Assembly (NCBI RefSeq): GCF_900110675.1
Contig: NZ_FOEN01000009.1
Coordinates: 20,258 to 84,257, forward strand
Reading direction: 5' to 3'
Length of the DNA stretch: 64,000 bases
Source: Ignavigranum ruoffiae
GTDB lineage: Bacteria; Bacillota; Bacilli; Lactobacillales; Aerococcaceae
In this document: positions 10,211 through 17,894 of the stretch, in pieces
How the letters are laid out: each line of letters opens with the position of its first letter
How positions within the stretch are numbered: the stretch's first letter is position 1
Made by a program: the position numbers and the translations under genes
Notes under the pieces: model-generated
Databases searched by the model: none
What the model saw: the letters and a program-made list of their open reading frames with translations, nothing else
What the model was told of the DNA's origin: nothing

Positions 10211-10779
10211 AAGGACAACACCATCTCGAAGGCATCTTCATGATTATCTGAATAATAAAAATGCTTAACATGCCCTTTAACAAAACCGGCACCGATATAA
10301 AGATTCTGAGCCCGATAATTGGACTGACGAACCTCTAAGGTAATCTTTGGTAGGCCGATTAACTTAACAGCTTCAATCCATTTATCTAAGAGCAGTTGAC
10401 CATAGCCTAGACCTTGATAATCAGGATGGACCATCAGATGGCTAATATGGGCTCCTTGAGGTTTAAAGCGACCGGTCACCGCCCCTAAAATTTGACTCTG
10501 ACCATCGACCTGGATTTGCTCTAAGATTAAATAAACGGCAAATGGATTTCGCTCCCAGTCCCCCTGAAAATCTTTCAAACGCCAAGCTAAATATCCCTGA
10601 TAAGCTTGATCTTCTAAATGAACAAACTCTGCTAAATCGGCTTCGCCACCCAAACGAAATCTTAAATCCTGGTCTTTAGTGACCAAACTCAACTCGTTTT
10701 GTAGCTGATTCATGATCGTGTGTTTGACCACCTTACGTTTAGGTGAACCACTACGAAAAATGTTCAATATATCTTTCAT
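10198..10779 (-). CDS. Second GNAT N-acetyltransferase, RimI-like
   Basis: This GNAT protein of about 193 aa has a roughly 40-residue N-terminal extension and then a full acetyltransferase fold, with YQGLGYGQLLL as acetyl-CoA loop and NLYIGAGF near the C-terminus. The start at 10779 is chosen because GAGG lies six bases upstream; an ATG at 10791 has no ribosome site. It overlaps tsaB by 29 bases and the next GNAT gene by 13 bases. It is probably a paralogue of the downstream rimI, acetylating a protein N-terminus, but its substrate is unknown. Confidence 0.8.
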   Translation of the reverse strand: MKDILNIFRSGSPKRKVVKHTIMNQLQNELSLVTKDQDLRFRLGGEADLAEFVHLEDQAYQGYLAWRLKDFQGDWERNPFAVYLILEQIQVDGQSQILGAVTGRFKPQGAHISHLMVHPDYQGLGYGQLLLDKWIEAVKLIGLPKITLEVRQSNYRAQNLYIGAGFVKGHVKHFYYSDNHEDAFEMVLSLCQK

Positions 10780-11524
10780 TTTCTTCCTCATTTGCTACGG
10801 GTCGCTGATGTTGATCGGCCCACTGTCGTTCAGCTAAGGTGGCATGAACATAATTAGGATTTAAAGTATGAATATCTGTGACTGGGTCTATCTTTATGCC
10901 AGTAAAAGCAAGATCGGCCCGAGGATAATATTCGGCACTGGATTGAAGTTTAAAAGAAAGTTGCGGGTATTCTTGATGCAGAAAGTCAGCAAAGGCTTCA
11001 ATTTGATAACCGATCAGAATCAGGTCTCCATAAGACATATCTCGTAAACGCGTCGTCAATTCAGGGATAAAGCTTTGCCAATCTACGTGTCCATCTTGAC
11101 CTAAGGCCGTCAACTCACCCTCTGCTTGAGCGAAAAGATTGCAATAAGCGGATAGGCGACGAGCGTCTACAATTGGTAAAATTAAATCGTCTGGCTGGGC
11201 CTGTGCTTGTTGAGCTAATAAGGCTAGACTAGAAACCTGATAGACAGGAACTTGCCTGGACAAGCCCCACATCTTAGCTAGGCTCACCCCAATTCGCAGT
11301 CCAGTATAAGATCCTGGACCGACGCCCACAATCAATCCAGCCACATCTTCCACTTGCCAATCCACACTTTGCAACAAGCGTTGAATTTCGGGCAACAAGC
11401 TGGCCCCATGTTGTTGGCTCAAATGTTGATGAAAAGAAGCCACCGGAACTATATTGCCCAGACTCCCCTGGCCAAGGGCTAGCGACAAGGCTGCTGATGA
11501 GGTATCCAGGGCTAACCATTTCAT
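10751..11524 (-). CDS. tsaB: tRNA t6A biosynthesis protein TsaB
   Basis: TsaB is the non-catalytic partner that scaffolds TsaD in t6A synthesis. The protein is 257 aa, starting MKWLALDTSS, with the diagnostic GVGPGSYTGLRIG at 67-79. An open frame reaches further upstream to 11698, but ATG 11524 has an AGGAGGA site and fits the family start. It follows proS after 22 bases with no terminator between, so it should be co-transcribed from the T-box promoter. Confidence 0.95.
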   Translation of the reverse strand: MKWLALDTSSAALSLALGQGSLGNIVPVASFHQHLSQQHGASLLPEIQRLLQSVDWQVEDVAGLIVGVGPGSYTGLRIGVSLAKMWGLSRQVPVYQVSSLALLAQQAQAQPDDLILPIVDARRLSAYCNLFAQAEGELTALGQDGHVDWQSFIPELTTRLRDMSYGDLILIGYQIEAFADFLHQEYPQLSFKLQSSAEYYPRADLAFTGIKIDPVTDIHTLNPNYVHATLAERQWADQHQRPVANEEENERYIEHFS

Positions 11525-11546
11525 AAAATTTCCTCCTAAATATAAC

Positions 11547-12986
11547 TTAATATGCCCGTGCCAACCAAACTGTGGTTGTGGCAGGTTCGCCGGTAATAAT
11601 GTCTTTATGTTTGGCTTCGACGGTACCCGCGAAAGGAATATTACGGGTAGTAAAGCCAGTCCGCTCTTTAATCTCAGCTTCCGTCTCAGCTTTACCATTC
11701 CAACCAGCTAAGACGAAACCGAGCGGCTCGCCAGCGGCTTGTTTAGCTTCGATATGTGCTTCCAATTCTTCAATCGTATTAATATGAGTGTAAGATAATT
11801 CTTTAACCCGTTGACGGGCTGATTCTAATAATCGAACTTGCATTTCGCTTAAAGCAGTTTGGATTTCTTTAACGAAATTTGCCAAATCGATGCTCTCCTT
11901 ATCGGCTAAATCACGGGCCTTAAGAATCGCTTGTTGATTAGCCAAGTCACGAGGACCAATTTCCACGCGTAATGGCACTCCTCTAAGTTCCCACTCATTA
12001 AACTTATAACCTGGACGATTATCACTATCATCAACGATAGTGCGAATGCCCTCTTTCTTCAAGTCATTTTGCAATTGTTCAATGGTTTCCATAATGGCAG
12101 GGTTCTTTTGCCATGGGCCAACTGGAATAAATACCACTTGTTGGGGAGCAATCTTTGGTGGTAGGACCAGCCCTTGATCATCACCATGGGTCATAATCAT
12201 CGCCCCAATTAACCGGGTAGAAATTCCCCAGGAGGTAGTATAAGTAAGGACGTGCTCGTTATCTTGATTCAAATAGCGGATATTGAAAGCTTCGGCAAAT
12301 TTAGTCCCCATATAATGGGAGGTTCCTGCTTGGACTGCCTTACCATCTTGCATCATGGCTTCAACCGAGAAGGTACGTTCAGCACCGGCAAAGCGTTCAC
12401 TTGGCGTTTTCTCACCTTTAAAGACCGGGATCGCTAAGACATCTTCGATAAGTTCTACATAGACATCTAACATCCGCATAGTCCGCTCTTGCGCTTCTTC
12501 AGCCGTAGCGTGGGCTGTGTGTCCTTCTTGCCAAAGAAATTCTGAGGTTCTTAGAAATGGCAGGGTTCGTTTCTCCCAACGGAAGACATTGGCCCACTGG
12601 TTAATTTCCAAAGGCAAATCACGATAAGATTGAATCCACTTGGCAAAAGAATCGCCAATAATCGTTTCAGAAGTTGGGCGAAGCGCCAATTTCTCTTCAA
12701 GCACCTCACCTGCTGCTTCGGTCACAAAAGGTAACTCAGGACTAAAACCTTCAATATGATCTTTCTCCCGTGAGAAGAAGGATTCAGGAATCAACATTGG
12801 GAAATACGCATTTCGGATACCTTCCGCTTTGAATCGACGATTCGCTTCGTCTTGGATATGTTCCCAGATTTCATAACCGTTGGGCTTAAAAATCATACAG
12901 CCACGCACAGGGGCATAATCCATTAAATCTGCTTGTTGTATCGTTTGTAAGTACCACTTCGAAAAATCTTCTCGTCTTGTTACCAT
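11547..12986 (-). CDS. proS: Prolyl-tRNA synthetase, short (archaeal/eukaryote-like) form
   Basis: This class II synthetase charges tRNA-Pro. It is 479 aa and ends in Tyr, which marks the short ProRS type with a C-terminal extension instead of the approximately 570-aa bacterial form with an inserted editing domain. Visible catalytic motifs are RPTSE (103-107) and RTSEFLWQEGH (146-156). The start has an AGGAGG site. A proline-specific T-box leader precedes it, so expression should rise when uncharged tRNA-Pro accumulates. Because the editing insertion is absent, mischarged Cys- or Ala-tRNA-Pro must be cleared in trans; a YbaK-type deacylase is encoded at 57316-57762. Confidence 0.96.
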   Translation of the reverse strand: MVTRREDFSKWYLQTIQQADLMDYAPVRGCMIFKPNGYEIWEHIQDEANRRFKAEGIRNAYFPMLIPESFFSREKDHIEGFSPELPFVTEAAGEVLEEKLALRPTSETIIGDSFAKWIQSYRDLPLEINQWANVFRWEKRTLPFLRTSEFLWQEGHTAHATAEEAQERTMRMLDVYVELIEDVLAIPVFKGEKTPSERFAGAERTFSVEAMMQDGKAVQAGTSHYMGTKFAEAFNIRYLNQDNEHVLTYTTSWGISTRLIGAMIMTHGDDQGLVLPPKIAPQQVVFIPVGPWQKNPAIMETIEQLQNDLKKEGIRTIVDDSDNRPGYKFNEWELRGVPLRVEIGPRDLANQQAILKARDLADKESIDLANFVKEIQTALSEMQVRLLESARQRVKELSYTHINTIEELEAHIEAKQAAGEPLGFVLAGWNGKAETEAEIKERTGFTTRNIPFAGTVEAKHKDIITGEPATTTVWLARAY

Positions 12987-12999
12987 TTACTTTCCTCCT

Positions 13000-13215
13000 A
13001 AAAAATAAATAGGCTGTCCATCCTAATTAAGGACGAAGACAGCCTGCTCCGCGGTACCACCTTATTTGTTATGTGATCATAACCGACTTAGGGACCGATA
13101 AGGGAGTCCAGACCATCCTTAAGGAATAGTAGGTTCAATCCGCCAGTACCATTATTCTTTCAGCCGAGGAATAACTCTCTAAAGGCCTGCACGTATTTAC
13201 TAATCTATTCTAGTC
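13000..13215 (-). promoter_or_regulatory. T-box riboswitch, proline specific, upstream of proS
   Basis: On the minus strand the T-box core AAGGTGGTACCGCGG is present (about 13050-13064), followed by a terminator hairpin built from GGCTGTC and GACAGCC (13011-13045) and a T-rich tract. Stem I carries the AGAGAG start and a hairpin TTATTC/GAATAA. The likely specifier is CCT (13131-13133), preceded by GAA as in known T-boxes, which is a proline codon. Uncharged tRNA-Pro would favour the antiterminator and allow transcription of proS and the genes behind it. Confidence 0.93.
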
Positions 13216-13221
13216 CTAATC

Positions 13222-13250
13222 ATTATATAGCCTTTGACTTTATCTTTCAA
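13222..13250 (-). promoter_or_regulatory. Promoter of the T-box-proS operon
   Basis: On the minus strand TTGAAA (13245-13250) and TATAAT (13222-13227) are separated by 17 bases, close to consensus. The transcript would begin near 13215, at the expected 5' edge of the T-box leader. Confidence 0.8.
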
Positions 13251-13276
13251 TCCTTAGTCATCTCAATGAAGTGAAA

Positions 13277-13870
13277 CTATTCTTTGACAATCTCCTGACC
13301 ATCGGCCGACAAATTATATTGGTCTAAGAGATGGATTTTATCCAGAGGCCAGTGAACTAGATCTGCTTCTCCGACAATATCCTCAAGATTAATAAAACCA
13401 AAAGACCGACCATCTAAAGAATTCCGCCGGTTATCGCCCATTACAAATAACTTACCTTGGGGAACCTTTTGTTCACCGGTCACATCTTGTAAACGGAAAT
13501 CATAAGTAAACGGTCCAGAAGTTTGTTGGGATAAATCCTGTAAGTAAGGTTCGGTCAAAGCATGGCCATTCAGTATTAACTGGTCATTCTTATATTCGAT
13601 TGTATCCCCAGGTAGACCAATCACGCGTTTGATATATAATTTATCTGCCTCAATGGGTGAGGGAAACACCACGACATCAAAGCGTTCAATCTTATTTTGT
13701 TTTAACATCAATAGACGTTCACCACTTTGTAAGGTATTGTCCATTGAACGGCCATTCACGATAAAAGGTTCAGCAACATAAAAAAATACTAATTTAATCG
13801 CCAATAACATGACTGCTAAGGTCAGTAATAAAGAGACTATTTCTTTAAGAAAGGCAGTAATTTTTGACAT
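13277..13870 (-). CDS. lepB: Signal peptidase I
   Basis: This membrane-bound protease removes signal peptides from secreted proteins. It is 197 aa with one N-terminal membrane segment (about 13-33). The catalytic serine is Ser42 in NGRSMDNTL and the general base is Lys81 in YIKRVIGLPGD; the later GDNRRNSLDGRSFG box is also present. It is located between rlmH and proS. No clear terminator separates it from the proS promoter, so some read-through into the T-box operon is possible. Confidence 0.97.
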   Translation of the reverse strand: MSKITAFLKEIVSLLLTLAVMLLAIKLVFFYVAEPFIVNGRSMDNTLQSGERLLMLKQNKIERFDVVVFPSPIEADKLYIKRVIGLPGDTIEYKNDQLILNGHALTEPYLQDLSQQTSGPFTYDFRLQDVTGEQKVPQGKLFVMGDNRRNSLDGRSFGFINLEDIVGEADLVHWPLDKIHLLDQYNLSADGQEIVKE

Positions 13871-13964
13871 AATATCGTCCTATCTATGATATATTCTTCG
13901 CCTATTTTATCACAAGACGGCCAACAGCTAAAAGTCCTCTGACCCACTTTCAATAAATAAGCGA

Positions 13965-14444
13965 TTATTTGTGATATGGTTGGTGGTGGATAATCCGAAA
14001 TGCCCGATAAATTTGTTCAACAAGTACCAGCCGCATGAGTTGATGGGGATAAGTAATGCGACCAAAACTTAAGAGCAAATCGGCCTGATCTTTGATCGAT
14101 TGGGCGATGCCTAAAGAGCCACCAATCACAATGGTTAATTTGCTCTGACCATAAGTCGCATAGTCTTCCATGGTTTGGGCAATCTCCTCTGAGGACATGA
14201 GCTTCCCTTCAATCGCCAGAATCCATAATTTCCGATCAGCTTTCAGGTGGGCTTGAATGCGATCGGCCTCTTTTTGTAAGATGAGCGCTTCTTGGGTCTC
14301 AGTCAAATTCCCTTCGGTAGCTTCATCTGCGACTTCGATAATTTTACATTTAGCATAGGATTGCAGACGTTTAAGGTATTCTGCGATGCCCATTTTTAAA
14401 TATTTCTCTTTTAATTTACCGACTACAATAATTTCAATATTCAC
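13965..14444 (-). CDS. rlmH: 23S rRNA pseudouridine-1915 N3-methyltransferase RlmH
   Basis: This SPOUT-class methyltransferase modifies m3-pseudouridine 1915 in helix 69 of 23S rRNA. GTG at 14444 is taken as start because GGAGGT lies seven bases upstream and this gives exactly the family length of 159 aa beginning NIEIIVVGKLKEKYL. The knot region contains VIGGSLGIAQS, and the end RAFRIIHHQPYHK is characteristic. It is often found near htrA and the replication origin in Firmicutes; here a divergent ktrA gene stands between it and htrA. Confidence 0.97.
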   Translation of the reverse strand: MNIEIIVVGKLKEKYLKMGIAEYLKRLQSYAKCKIIEVADEATEGNLTETQEALILQKEADRIQAHLKADRKLWILAIEGKLMSSEEIAQTMEDYATYGQSKLTIVIGGSLGIAQSIKDQADLLLSFGRITYPHQLMRLVLVEQIYRAFRIIHHQPYHK

Positions 14445-14502
14445 TTGCACCACCTCCAACCTATCTTATCATAATATTTCAATCATGGAAGAGAGAATAG
14501 TC

Positions 14503-14531
14503 TTGCATAAAGGGCCAACGACCGTTATAGT
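14503..14531 (+). promoter_or_regulatory. Promoter of ktrA-like gene
   Basis: TTGCAT (14503-14508) and TATAGT (14526-14531) are spaced 17 bases apart, about 65 bases upstream of the start codon. No c-di-AMP riboswitch was recognised in the leader. Confidence 0.6.
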
Positions 14532-14595
14532 AAAACAGAGTCGAGCCATCAATTAACTTGTTGGCCCAAATTAGATAAAGAATGAGGAATGCCCT

Positions 14596-15264
14596 ATGAA
14601 ATCAAAAATTGTTGGTGTCCTAGGTCTGGGTGTATTTGGTCGAACGGTAGCCAAAGAATTGGGGAACTTTGGCACCGAGGTTATTGCCATTGACAGTAAT
14701 CCTGATCGGGTTCAAATGGTTGCTGATACGGTCACTAATCCGGTAGTCGGTGACTTCACTGACATAGACTTGTTAAAGAGTACTGGATTAGAAAATTGTG
14801 ATCTTGTCGTCGTGGCCACAGGCTCTAACCTGGAGTCTGCTGTCCTCGCGGTCATGCATTGCAAAAAAATGCGCGTTCCCCAAATTATTGCCAAAGCGCG
14901 CTCAACGACTTTCGAAGAAGTCTTATATGAAGTTGGCGTGACCTCCGTGGTCTCACCAGAACGTGATTCTGGTTATCGCTTAGCTTCAAAGATTCTCCGC
15001 AATAGTATTGACGAGGTCTTACGCCTTGACGAGAATGTCTCATTAATTGAATTCGAAGTTCCCCAACGTTGGGTAGGAAAGAGTGTGGTTGACCTAGACT
15101 TACGGGTAAAATATGACCTTAACTTGATTGGTATGCGTGAAGAACGAGGCGAACCGTTGAAGACCATTCCAACAGATCTTAAACTTCCTGACGAAATTAT
15201 TATTGTGGCCATTGCTAGCTCACGCAAATTCGAACGCTTCGATTATTTAAATGAATTAGACTAA
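14596..15264 (+). CDS. ktrA: Potassium uptake regulatory subunit, KtrA/TrkA family
   Basis: This cytoplasmic gating subunit of a K+ channel or transporter is 222 aa. It has an RCK_N Rossmann domain (GLGVFG at 10-15, acidic residue in AIDSN near 34) and a C-terminal RCK_C domain from about 140, which in this family binds regulatory nucleotides such as c-di-AMP. The membrane subunit KtrB is not in the window. The gene is on the plus strand, isolated between rlmH and htrA, with its own promoter and terminator. Confidence 0.93.
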   Translation: MKSKIVGVLGLGVFGRTVAKELGNFGTEVIAIDSNPDRVQMVADTVTNPVVGDFTDIDLLKSTGLENCDLVVVATGSNLESAVLAVMHCKKMRVPQIIAKARSTTFEEVLYEVGVTSVVSPERDSGYRLASKILRNSIDEVLRLDENVSLIEFEVPQRWVGKSVVDLDLRVKYDLNLIGMREERGEPLKTIPTDLKLPDEIIIVAIASSRKFERFDYLNELD

Positions 15265-15269
15265 GAAAT

Positions 15270-15307
15270 GGACTTATGCACAAGTTTTGTGTATAAGTCT
15301 ATTTTTT
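15270..15307 (+). terminator. Terminator of ktrA
   Basis: GGACTTATGCAC pairs with GTGTATAAGTC around a short loop, followed by ATTTTTT. The two arms of the stem are also DnaA-box-like sequences. Confidence 0.8.
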
Positions 15308-15437
15308 ACCCTCTTTACCCAAACTTATCCACAGTCCATTGTGAACAACCGCTAAAAAGGTTGATATCTCTGTGTTTTACTGCATTAATTCAGAGTAATC
15401 TATGAATTTGAGCTGATTTTATCAGGACTTATCCACA
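15274..15437. other. DnaA-box cluster between ktrA and htrA
   Basis: Two perfect DnaA boxes TTATCCACA (15325-15333 and 15429-15437), TTATGCACA (15274-15282), a reversed TTATACACA (15288-15296 read as TGTGTATAA) and a reversed near-match TTGTTCACA (15340-15348) lie within 164 bases. The first and last share a longer word, GGACTTAT(G or C)CACAAGTTTT. No dnaA or dnaN gene is beside it and coding direction does not switch here, so an accessory DnaA-binding site seems more likely than oriC. Confidence 0.65.
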
Positions 15438-15454
15438 AGTTTTTCCATTTTTAG

Positions 15455-15500
15455 GCTAAAAAGAGGAGGTCCCTTCGGTTAAAAAAGGCTCCCTCCTCAT
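15455..15500 (-). terminator. Terminator of htrA
   Basis: On the minus strand GAGGAGG (15492-15498) pairs with CCTCCTC (15463-15469), with an inner AAGG/CCTT pairing, followed by TTTTTAG. It lies just after the htrA stop codon. Confidence 0.8.
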
Positions 15501-15513
15501 TCTGAGAAACATA

Positions 15514-16737
15514 TTAATTATTGTTTTGAACAGTGTCGGTTAACTTCACATCTATGGTTTGCTCTTTGCCTTCACGAATAATCTTAAGTTTAATTGTGTC
15601 CCCCACTTTGTATTGGTAGAGCACTTCTTTCAAGTTCATCGCATCAGTGACGGTTTCATCGTTAATACCAGTAATGACGTCATATTGTTGAAGTCCAGCA
15701 GTCTCAGCGGCAGATTGAGATTGAATACGCATCACGATGACGCCATCAACTTGATCTTCAGCTAATTTGAGGATATTGGTTCGAGATTCAATCGAAACTT
15801 GAGCCAAATCCCACATTTGAATACCTAGGGCTGGTCGTTCCACTTCACCCTTCTCTTCAAGTTGAGACACTATATTCTTCACGTCATTGATTGGAATGGC
15901 AAAGCCCATTCCTTCAATGGCAGTGGAGGCGAACTTACTTGAATTAATACCGATTAATTGGCCTTGAGTATTGACTAGGGCCCCACCAGAGTTGCCTGGA
16001 TTAATGGCGGCATCTGTTTGAATTAAGGTCATATCCCAATCTGGATTTTGATCACCATCAGTATCGACTGATACTTTCCGATTAAGTCCTGAAATAATCC
16101 CTTGGGTCACTGAAGTCGCAAAATCTTCGCCAACAGGAGAACCAATGGCAATGGCTAGGGAACCTACTTGAAGGTCATCTGAGTTAGCAAATTCCAAAGT
16201 TGTTTTAGCATATTTAGCTGGAATGGTTAAGACAGCAATATCGCTGAGTTTATCGGTTCCGACCAAGCTTGCTTCCGTCTTTTGGCCATCGGCCATTTGA
16301 ACTTCTAAGGAATCATTATTTTCAATCACATGGTTATTGGTTACGATATAGGCTTTGTCGCCATCAATCTTGTAAACTACACCTGAACCAGAACCGGCCA
16401 ATTGGGGTTCAGCATCAAATTTATCCAAATTAATGCCACCATCGCTGCCAAAGAAATCACCATACATGGTTCCACTGGTGCCAGCCAATTGATAATTTTC
16501 AACAGAAACGACCGCATCACTGGTCTTAGAAACGGTATCCACGATGACCGATTCAAAGTCGGATAAATTCTGGCGTGCTCCGGCTGTTTTTTGACTATCA
16601 TCCATATTTAGGTTTACTCCGAGTAATAGCATGGTAAGTAATAAAATTGCACTTCCTAACACCCCGCCAAAAATGCCTTTCCAAAAAATAGAAGGTTCTT
16701 TGCTAGTGTTAGTATGTTGAGGGGCGTTTTTTGACAT
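15514..16737 (-). CDS. htrA: HtrA/DegP-type serine protease with PDZ domain
   Basis: This membrane-anchored quality-control protease of the cell surface is 407 aa. It has one N-terminal membrane anchor (about 20-42), a trypsin-like domain with His136 (TNNHV), Asp166 (LSDIAVL) and Ser250 (GNSGGAL), and one PDZ domain from about 300. In Lactobacillales htrA lies at the end of the walRK operon, as here behind walJ. Upstream stand three direct copies of ATTATGAA overlapping the promoter, suggesting control by a response regulator. Confidence 0.97.
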   Translation of the reverse strand: MSKNAPQHTNTSKEPSIFWKGIFGGVLGSAILLLTMLLLGVNLNMDDSQKTAGARQNLSDFESVIVDTVSKTSDAVVSVENYQLAGTSGTMYGDFFGSDGGINLDKFDAEPQLAGSGSGVVYKIDGDKAYIVTNNHVIENNDSLEVQMADGQKTEASLVGTDKLSDIAVLTIPAKYAKTTLEFANSDDLQVGSLAIAIGSPVGEDFATSVTQGIISGLNRKVSVDTDGDQNPDWDMTLIQTDAAINPGNSGGALVNTQGQLIGINSSKFASTAIEGMGFAIPINDVKNIVSQLEEKGEVERPALGIQMWDLAQVSIESRTNILKLAEDQVDGVIVMRIQSQSAAETAGLQQYDVITGINDETVTDAMNLKEVLYQYKVGDTIKLKIIREGKEQTIDVKLTDTVQNNN

Positions 16738-16779
16738 TTTATTTCAGTCCTTTCATGAACATCTTTAATTTATGATTTT

Positions 16780-16832
16780 ATCTTAGCATCAAATTATGAA
16801 TAGATTATGAAAAGCAAAATAGTAATTATGAA
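16780..16832 (-). promoter_or_regulatory. htrA upstream region with three phased direct repeats
   Basis: ATTATGAA occurs at 16793-16800, 16804-16811 and 16825-16832. The spacing of 11 and 21 bases is one and two helical turns, as in sites of OmpR-family regulators. A TAAGAT -10 box (minus strand, 16780-16785) with an extended TG follows, and the repeats replace a good -35 box. The regulator is unknown; WalR is one candidate. Confidence 0.5.
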
Positions 16833-16961
16833 TTAATTGTCAAAATATACAGAAATAACCAAGTTTGAAAAAAGGAGAGCAGTCTAAAACTTGCTCCCCC
16901 AACTTTCATCATCTAATTTCTAAAACAAATGCGTAGCGGTCCCACGAATGGCTTCATCTTC

Positions 16962-17810
16962 TTATAAACGATTTAAAGCCGTTGCCTTAATAGGATCCGT
17001 CATATAGACATGGAAGGCCTCATCGACGGCAAAATCTTCTTGACTCAAGGTTTGTCGCATGGCTTCCATCGCGAGTTCTTTGGTATTATTGTCTCGGCTT
17101 AGATGGCCTAGATAAATACTCTTGGTCTTATCGCCAATTAAATCAACCATCGCTAAAGCCCCATCTACATTGGAAAGGTGGCCTTTGTCGCTAAGAATCC
17201 GTTGCTTCAAAGACCAAGGATAACGCCCCGACCGCAGCATTTCAATTTCATGATTGCTTTCGATCAGATAAGCTGAAGCGTTCTTCAAATCCGAACGTAA
17301 TTTCTCAGAGACGTAGCCAGTATCGGTCAACATCACAAATTGTTTATCGGCTTTTTGAAAGGCATAAAATTGTGGTTGAATCGCATCATGGCTCACTTCA
17401 TAACTTAAGACATCTAAATCACCGAAGGTTAACATTTGCTCAGCTTCGAATAGACGTCGATTGTCTGGATCAATCTTACCAATCATTTGATCCATCAGGG
17501 ACCAAGTTCTGGCATTGGCATAAATCGGTAGGTTATACTTACGCGATAGGACGCCGACCCCATGAATATGATCCTTATGTTCGTGGGTAACCAAGATGGC
17601 ATCAATATCTGCTAGATTGCGACCGATTTGTTTGAGTAAAGCTTCAACCTTCTTACCAGAAAGACCCGCATCAACCAGTAGTCGTTGATGGTCTGATTCT
17701 ATATAGGTGCAATTCCCACTTGAACCAGAGGCTAGAATCGAGAATTGCAGACTATCACAATCTGTTTCCTTATATTTTATCTTTTCTTGACTAATATTTA
17801 ACATGGACAT
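16962..17810 (-). CDS. walJ: MBL-fold hydrolase WalJ (YycJ)
   Basis: This is a metallo-beta-lactamase-fold enzyme of 282 aa with the metal motif THEHKDH at 75-81 and further conserved His and Asp residues (LTDTG, ESNHE, GHLS). The family member YycJ/WalJ is regularly encoded in the walRK operon and is linked to coordination of DNA replication or repair with cell-wall signalling; its substrate is probably nucleic acid. A GTG at 17813 directly precedes ATG 17810; ATG is preferred but the ribosome site is weak. It is separated from yycI by two DUF2207 genes. Confidence 0.9.
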   Translation of the reverse strand: MSMLNISQEKIKYKETDCDSLQFSILASGSSGNCTYIESDHQRLLVDAGLSGKKVEALLKQIGRNLADIDAILVTHEHKDHIHGVGVLSRKYNLPIYANARTWSLMDQMIGKIDPDNRRLFEAEQMLTFGDLDVLSYEVSHDAIQPQFYAFQKADKQFVMLTDTGYVSEKLRSDLKNASAYLIESNHEIEMLRSGRYPWSLKQRILSDKGHLSNVDGALAMVDLIGDKTKSIYLGHLSRDNNTKELAMEAMRQTLSQEDFAVDEAFHVYMTDPIKATALNRL

Positions 17811-17894
17811 CACTTTCTAATGCTTGCTATTGTGCTAGCTTATCACGATGACACGGCCAATGCAAGTTAGCTTCTTGAAAGCCAAATAATCAGC

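Noticed and set aside
13874..13935. lepB promoter
   Set aside because: Several -10-like words are present but no pair with acceptable spacing and -35 match.
15274..15437. Chromosomal replication origin at the DnaA-box cluster
   Set aside because: No dnaA, dnaN, rnpA or rpmH nearby, and coding strand does not switch at this point; kept only as a DnaA-box cluster.
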